Below are positions 58,615 to 64,000 of a stretch of DNA of 64,000 nucleotides, piece by piece. This stretch comes from Turnera subulata (Eukaryota; Streptophyta; Magnoliopsida; Malpighiales; Passifloraceae). The first letter of the stretch is position 1; every line of letters starts with the position of its first letter. The stretch is taken from assembly GCA_028386065.3 (NCBI GenBank), contig JAKUCV010007117.1, positions 203,479-267,478 on the forward strand. The letters run 5' to 3'. The position numbers were made by a program, and so were the translations under genes. The notes under the pieces were generated by a model that was given only the letters and a program-made list of their open reading frames with translations, had not been told where the DNA came from and did not search any database.

Positions 58615-60848
58615 CTTAACATCTTAAGGAGGAAAAGAAGTAGATCCTTTTCTTTTGAAGTTTTAGTTGAAGCTACAACAAAACATGCCAGACTCCGAAG
58701 AATGGAAATACTAAAAACAAAAAGGCAGAAACTAGCATCTACAACCACTAAAATAAGTAAGTCATCTCATTTCTTTATTTATATTACGGATGTTTTCTTT
58801 TGGGCTGTTGTCAATGATTTATACACGTATTATTTTTGAATTGTTTTTGAATTGTTCCTTCAACACATTTTTTAAAAATTTATGCAGATCATGTTGAGAT
58901 ATATAATATTGGAAAGCCTACAAATGTTTGTAAACATTGCAATGCAGTGTTATGGTATGAAGAGAGAATTGGCAAAGCAAAGAATACCAACAATCCGAAA
59001 CTCACATTGTGTTGTATGGATGGGAAAGTGTAGTTACCATTATTGAAACAACCTCCAAACCTCTTGAAAAAGCTACTCATTGAAAACAGTACAGTACTAA
59101 TCAACTTTCGTGAGAATATAAGAGCATATAATTTAGAATTTGCATTCACTTCTATGGATGGATCTATTGACAAGTTCGAAAATGCCAGATTGGGGCCTTA
59201 CGTGTTCAAATGAAATGGGCAAAACCATCACTGTATTGATTCTCTCTTGCCAGTGACAGGTCTGCAACCTAAATTTGCTCAATTTACGACACTGAAAATG
59301 AGATTGACAATAGATCAAGAAATTTGCGTGGTGGAGAGGGAAAGAAACAATTAGATAGTGCCTCGATGAAAGATTTGGGTACAATGTTACATGAGCATAA
59401 TGTATTGGTTCAGTCTTTTTGAACTGTAAGGGAAAGATATGAGGAGAACGATAAGCAGGAATTTACTGCAGCTAATCAGTTCTAGAAATCGTGATGGACG
59501 ACAATACAACACTACAACCAGTTCAGAAATTGCTATGCTAACTGTTGGTGTTCTAAATTAAGATTGTATACACAGGGACATTATAATTGAACACAAGCAG
59601 ACAGGTTTGCAACGCATAATAGAATTACATCCGAGCTTCATTTTGCAATATCTGTTACTTTTCCTTATGGAGAAGATGGATATAGATTGGGAATTGAACA
59701 TAGAGAGCATAATCAAAGGACTTAAAAAGAAAAGGAATGGTGTCACAATGAGAGAGTACTACGCTTTTAGAATCCAACAAAAAGAAAATGAGGGAGGAGG
59801 TATTTTGCTGAGTGGCAGATTGAGAAATCAATTTTTGGTTGATTCTTGTACCCGTATTGAAGAGGTAAGAATAGGGTGGGTCAAAAATAATCAGCCTAAA
59901 TTGAGAGTGGAGCTACACAAGGATTTACATGATGCAATCTCCCGTGGTGATACAAATTCAGCTCTATTAGGGAAAAGGACCATTTTGCCTTCGACACATA
60001 CAGGTAGTCTGCAGTATGAAGTTCAAAACTACCAAGATGCAATGGCGATATATCGTTGGGCTGGATTTCCAAACCTTTTTATAACATTCACGTGCAACCC
60101 AAAGTGGACAGAGATAAATTTGTTGCACGAATAATTGCAACAAAACAGAAAGGAACAAAGACCAGATGCAATTGTTCGTGTTTTTCATATCAAGTTGCGG
60201 GGACTGATGCATGAATTAAAGCAAAACAAAAATTTAGGAAAGTTATTACAAGTAAGTACATTTCAAAATTATATTTAACTATCAAAATAATTTACATATA
60301 AGGTAGTCATTTTCTTATTTCACTTCATTTTATGCTAATTGCAGTTGTGTATACAATTGAATTACAACAACGAGGATTGCCTCATGCCCATATATTAGTA
60401 TTTTTAGACCAAAAAGAAAAACTTCCCAGCACAACACAAATTGATAGAATGATTTCTGCTGAAATTCCCAACAAACTTGATGATGAGATTGGATTTAATG
60501 CGGTTCAAAACTTTATGATACGTGGACCATGTGGAGTTATGAATCCAAAATCACCCTATATGCATGACAAGAAATTCTCTTAGCATTATCCTAAGAGATA
60601 TAATGAGCTTACCACTGTTGATGAACAAGGATTTCTGGTTTATAGGAGGAGAAAAGGAGCAAATCCCATAATATAAATTGGGGTGAAAATAGATAACCAA
60701 TTTTTTGTCCCATACAATCGTGATTTAATTGTAAAATTCCAGGCACACAAAAATGTTGAATTATGTTGCCATGCAAGGAGTATAAAGTATCTATTCAAGT
60801 ACATACACAAAGGGCTAAATAGAGCCAAAGTAGTCATTGAAGGATCCA

Positions 60849-62057
60849 TGAAACGCCCGTATCCCAATTTACAATAAAATAATAAAATACTAAGAATTTA
60901 CCAAAAATGCCCCTGAAACCCGGGATACGTAAACCAATGCCAAAATATTATCCATAAACCTTATTAAACTGAGATGTCTTAAAAGAACAGAAATAAACCG
61001 GCTTGTCAAGCCACAAATCAAACCCGGCAAACCGCCGAAACAACATCATGTATCAATCCCGGCAAACCGCCGACAATGTAATAAAAACAAGAACGACATC
61101 TCAACAAATTTGTATGCAGCGGAAGATAAAGATAAAATAAAAACAAGTGAAGAAAATGATATGCATGTCGGCTCTATGGATCCAACCGGGAGAAGAAGCA
61201 CAGCTACCTGCTGGGATATCCTCGTCCGCACTCCGGGTAGGAAAAAGGAAGCGGTACGCTAACTAAGGGTCTGAAAAACAACGGTGGCGATAATGTGAGT
61301 CGCCTACTCAGTGAGCAGTATAAATCTAGTTATGTAGGTGTGCATAGCAAGCTCGAAAAGTGTGTAGAGGAACAAGCACTAGTAAGCAAACATACAATAA
61401 TCAATACTAACATGCCAACAATATAAGCAGATAATTCATGTTTAATATCTGTTTGTGTTTTGTTATCATTGTTATATTCATTATTCTGGGCCCCATACTG
61501 TGTGCGTCGAGCTCGGTCCCGTCTCATGAGACAACCAGGGTGTAAGCCCAATATAACCAGGCAATAAGCCTAAATACAATCATAGAGAGAGAGAGAGAGA
61601 GAAAGAGGGAGGTAGAAAGGGGAAGGTAGAAGGAGGGAGGTAGAACCGGTCATCACAGACCCATATGCTAAACCGCATATACCATGATATCCCATATGCA
61701 ATCCCGAGGGGTATCACTTCCCGCTCAAACCAACCGGTCATCAGCCCACAGTAGTATATCTTTTATTTTGTATTATTCTTATTCATACCTAAGAGTTCAT
61801 GTGTGCCATAAGTTATGATTTATCAAGGTTGTGTGAATTATTCACTAAATCAAGCATCCAGGTTTCCAATCCACAATACATCACATAGATCACCCAAAAT
61901 CATACCACATGTTATATCTCATAACTGTTATACAAATCATGCTCATCCGACAAATAGTAACACACAAGCACATAATACAGATCATGGCATGTTAGCAAAC
62001 AAGGCATGTAACTCAGACAAACCAAACCAGAAAATAAGCCCAAATACAATCATACAA

Positions 62058-62089
<32 letters not shown>

Positions 62090-64000
62090 GGAGGTAGAAA
62101 GGGGAAGGTAGAAGGAGGGAGGTAGAACCGGCCATCACAGACCCATATACTAAACCGCATATACCATGCTATCCCGCATGCAATCCCGAGGGGTATCACT
62201 TCCCGCTCGAACCAAACGGTCATCAGCCCACAGTAGTATATCTTTTATCGTGTATTATTCTTATTCATACCTAAGAGTTCATGTGTGCCACAAGTTATGA
62301 TTTATCAGGGTTGTGTGAATTATTCACTAAATCAAGCATCCGGGTTTCCAACCCACAATACATCACACAGATCACCCAAAATCATACCACATGTTATATC
62401 TCATAACAGTTAAACAAATCATACTCATCCAACAAGTAGTAATACACAGGCACACAATACAGATCATGGCATGTTAGCAAACAAGGTATGTAACTCAGAC
62501 AAACCAAACCAACAAGCACATGCAAACAAACATAAAAAGACTTATAAAGTCACCTCAACGACGCTTATCCTGTGGAGTTTTCCCCAAAACAGATCCTCCG
62601 ACTCCCGAGGTATTACCTGTGCCTGAATACCGGCATACACAAAAATTACAAAACAATTACAACAAAACCGTGCATGCATGATAATTATATGCTCAACTGA
62701 GTAAAACCCGACCCTAGCTAATAGATTATGAGGTTTCAGGGTCTAAGCCCAACAAAGGTGTTCTCTCACCTAAACTCCAAAAGATCAGGTCCTGAGGTTC
62801 ACCGAGATTAAGCCCATCTATGTCCAAAATCGAGTCTCGGGCCTAAAGCCCATTTCCCTAAGTCCACAATTATTAAATTATGAAGTTGGGCTTAAAGCCC
62901 GTTACTTAAGTTTAAAAGATATCCAATTGTGTCATTGGGCCTCAAGCCCATACCTTAAAGTCCACAATAACATCTTAAGGCCTTTAGAGTTAGTTAGTCA
63001 GGCCTGGGCCCGGTTTTTACCTAAATACCATTCTAAGGTCATTCTCGAGCCCAACATAAGGTTCTACTCGTGTCAGTCCATTCCGGCCACACACTCACTC
63101 CCCGCTCTCGGTATTCCACTAGATCTCATTGATGATTATATGTACATATAAATGACAAATCCATCCAATTATGTACAACTATAACCGAGCCCAAAACTAG
63201 GAATAAAATACCGTCTTTTTAGCCGAAAGGAAAACTGTCTGCCGGAACAATTCCCGAGTCTTGCCGGATTTCGGTCACTCTCGCTGGAAAAACACAGCAA
63301 CAACCACCACAACTCTGTCATTACCGAGACATCCAAAAGAAACAACATTCTTAACCAAAATCAACGCAAGAACACAATCCCACAACTAATTGAAGAGAGG
63401 AAGGAGATCGTGGATCCTTACCCGGAAATTCACTGTCCAACTCGGATTTGCTTGAATCCGTCGAACCTGAGTCTCCTCTCTCTGCTGGAACAAACTATCA
63501 GCAACACCAACCATAGCCGAGTAACACCCACAGCATAGCCAACACCCAACCCGCGCAGACCCAACCACCAACAGAACCACCAAGCCGAACACCCACAACC
63601 CGCTGTCGAACAACACCACACAACCACCAAGAACACAACACACGACAACAACCATCGCCGGCCACCAACAACATAAAACCGACATCAATCAGAACCCAAA
63701 AGGAAAAGAAAGGAAAACGAAGGAAAACGAAGGAGCGAAGCAGCGAGACTTACTAGCAAATGGCGGCGACCCGCACACAGGTCCACCACGTCGCAACCTC
63801 ACCCTCGCACCGGTTAATCACCCTCTCCTCCTCGATGCAGCGGCGTCTTCAAGGTGGTGGCACGGCGATTAAAGAGGAAAGGAAGGATGGGTGGCGAAAA
63901 AGAAGAATGAAGGTGAAGGGGGTGTCGATGTGTATGTGGAGGAAAAGAGAGAGAAGGGAAGGGGGTAGCATCGGGCGGCTGGAAGGAAAAGAAACAAGGT
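60849..64000 (-). mobile_element. LTR-A copy d, cut by window edge
   Basis: It starts TGAAACGCCCGTATCCC after ATCCA (60844-60848) and follows copy a through most of its length, including the GTGTGCGTCGAGCTCGGTCC block at 61500. A 470-bp internal tandem duplication (61563-62032 and 62033-62515) holds two AG-repeat runs. The right end is outside the window, so a solo LTR cannot be told from the LTR of a full element. It inserted into the Helitron Rep domain just after the Y2 motif. GA-rich sequence begins near 63690. Confidence 0.7.

Larger units (their letters stand above)
47892..60848 (+). pseudogene. Helitron Rep/helicase, N-terminal and Rep parts
   Basis: The first coding exon opens at ATG 47892 (MDAAKFIRMER) and is split by Athila-2; it resumes in frame at 58620. 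An intron (58757-58886) follows. Exon 2 begins with a zinc module (CKHCNAVLWYEERIGK ... LCCMDGKV), then NFRENIRAYNLEFAFTSM, VTMREYYAFRIQQKEN, NYQDAMAIYRWAGFPNLFI and FTCNPKWTEI, the Helitron N-terminal domain. A second intron lies near 60252-60344. Exon 3 has the HUH motif GLPHAHILVFL and, by 60770-60800, the Y2 motif YLFKYIHKG. The family nicks and joins DNA for rolling-circle-like transposition. Stops at 59031, 60581 and 60674, and other breaks, inactivate it. The helicase part is beyond LTR-A copy d. Confidence 0.85.
36421..64000 (+). mobile_element. Large Helitron (autonomous type, decayed)
   Basis: The inferred 5' end is TCTATTATATATTTTTAAAG preceded by A, with downstream GGCATATAGGATATTTTGGG, a pattern like plant Helitron 5' ends. 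Inside are an RPA70-like gene and a Rep/helicase gene on the same strand, the gene pair typical of plant Helitrons. About 16.9 kb within it is later insertion: LTR-A copy c, Athila-2 and the visible part of LTR-A copy d. The 3' hairpin and CTRR end are not in the window, and the Rep/helicase is cut by copy d at 60849. Confidence 0.65.

Overview
This window comes from a flowering-plant nuclear genome, most likely a eudicot. It is almost entirely nested, decayed transposable elements. Plant-type Ty1/copia, Ty3/gypsy (Athila) and Helitron coding remnants, tRNA-type primer sites, 5-bp target duplications and plant-type introns all support this. I found no intact cellular gene, rRNA, tRNA or CRISPR array. 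The species cannot be named from the sequence.

Layout. (1) 1-3012 is AT-rich and unassigned, with one small Cys-rich ORF at its end. (2) 3013-8200 is LTR-like noncoding DNA of one family (LTR-B), split at 3301-6335 by a 3-kb LTR-like unit (LTR-A copy a) with a perfect 5-bp target duplication. (3) 8200-14400 is a minus-strand Ty1/copia element of Maximus/SIRE type with a primer site, decayed gag-pol and one recognisable LTR. (4) 14400-36420 is a field of AT-rich repeats holding a truncated plus-strand copia. Into that copia a 10.35-kb minus-strand Athila element (Athila-1, 16806-27155) inserted. A 2287-bp piece spanning the Athila LTR and the copia 3' end was then duplicated in tandem, and a second LTR-A (copy b) landed in the right-hand duplicate. 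A large foldback element lies at 34971-35765. (5) From about 36421 to past the right edge is a very large Helitron on the plus strand. It carries tandem repeats, a duplicated TATA-type promoter, an RPA70-like single-strand-binding protein gene (38187-45064), an antisense acidic ORF (46035-46457) and a Rep/helicase gene (47892-60848, continuing). LTR-A copy c sits in RPA intron 1, a 10.7-kb Athila element (Athila-2, 47929-58614) splits the Rep start exon, and LTR-A copy d cuts the Rep domain and runs off the window.

How the parts work together. In an intact Helitron the HUH/Y2 Rep-helicase nicks and transfers one DNA strand, and the RPA-like protein is thought to coat it. Here both genes carry stops or frameshifts, so this copy is dead unless helped in trans. 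The Athila and copia polyproteins are likewise broken. Many of the Athila stops are what methyl-cytosine deamination would give. The order of insertions can be read directly from target duplications and from one paralogous empty site.
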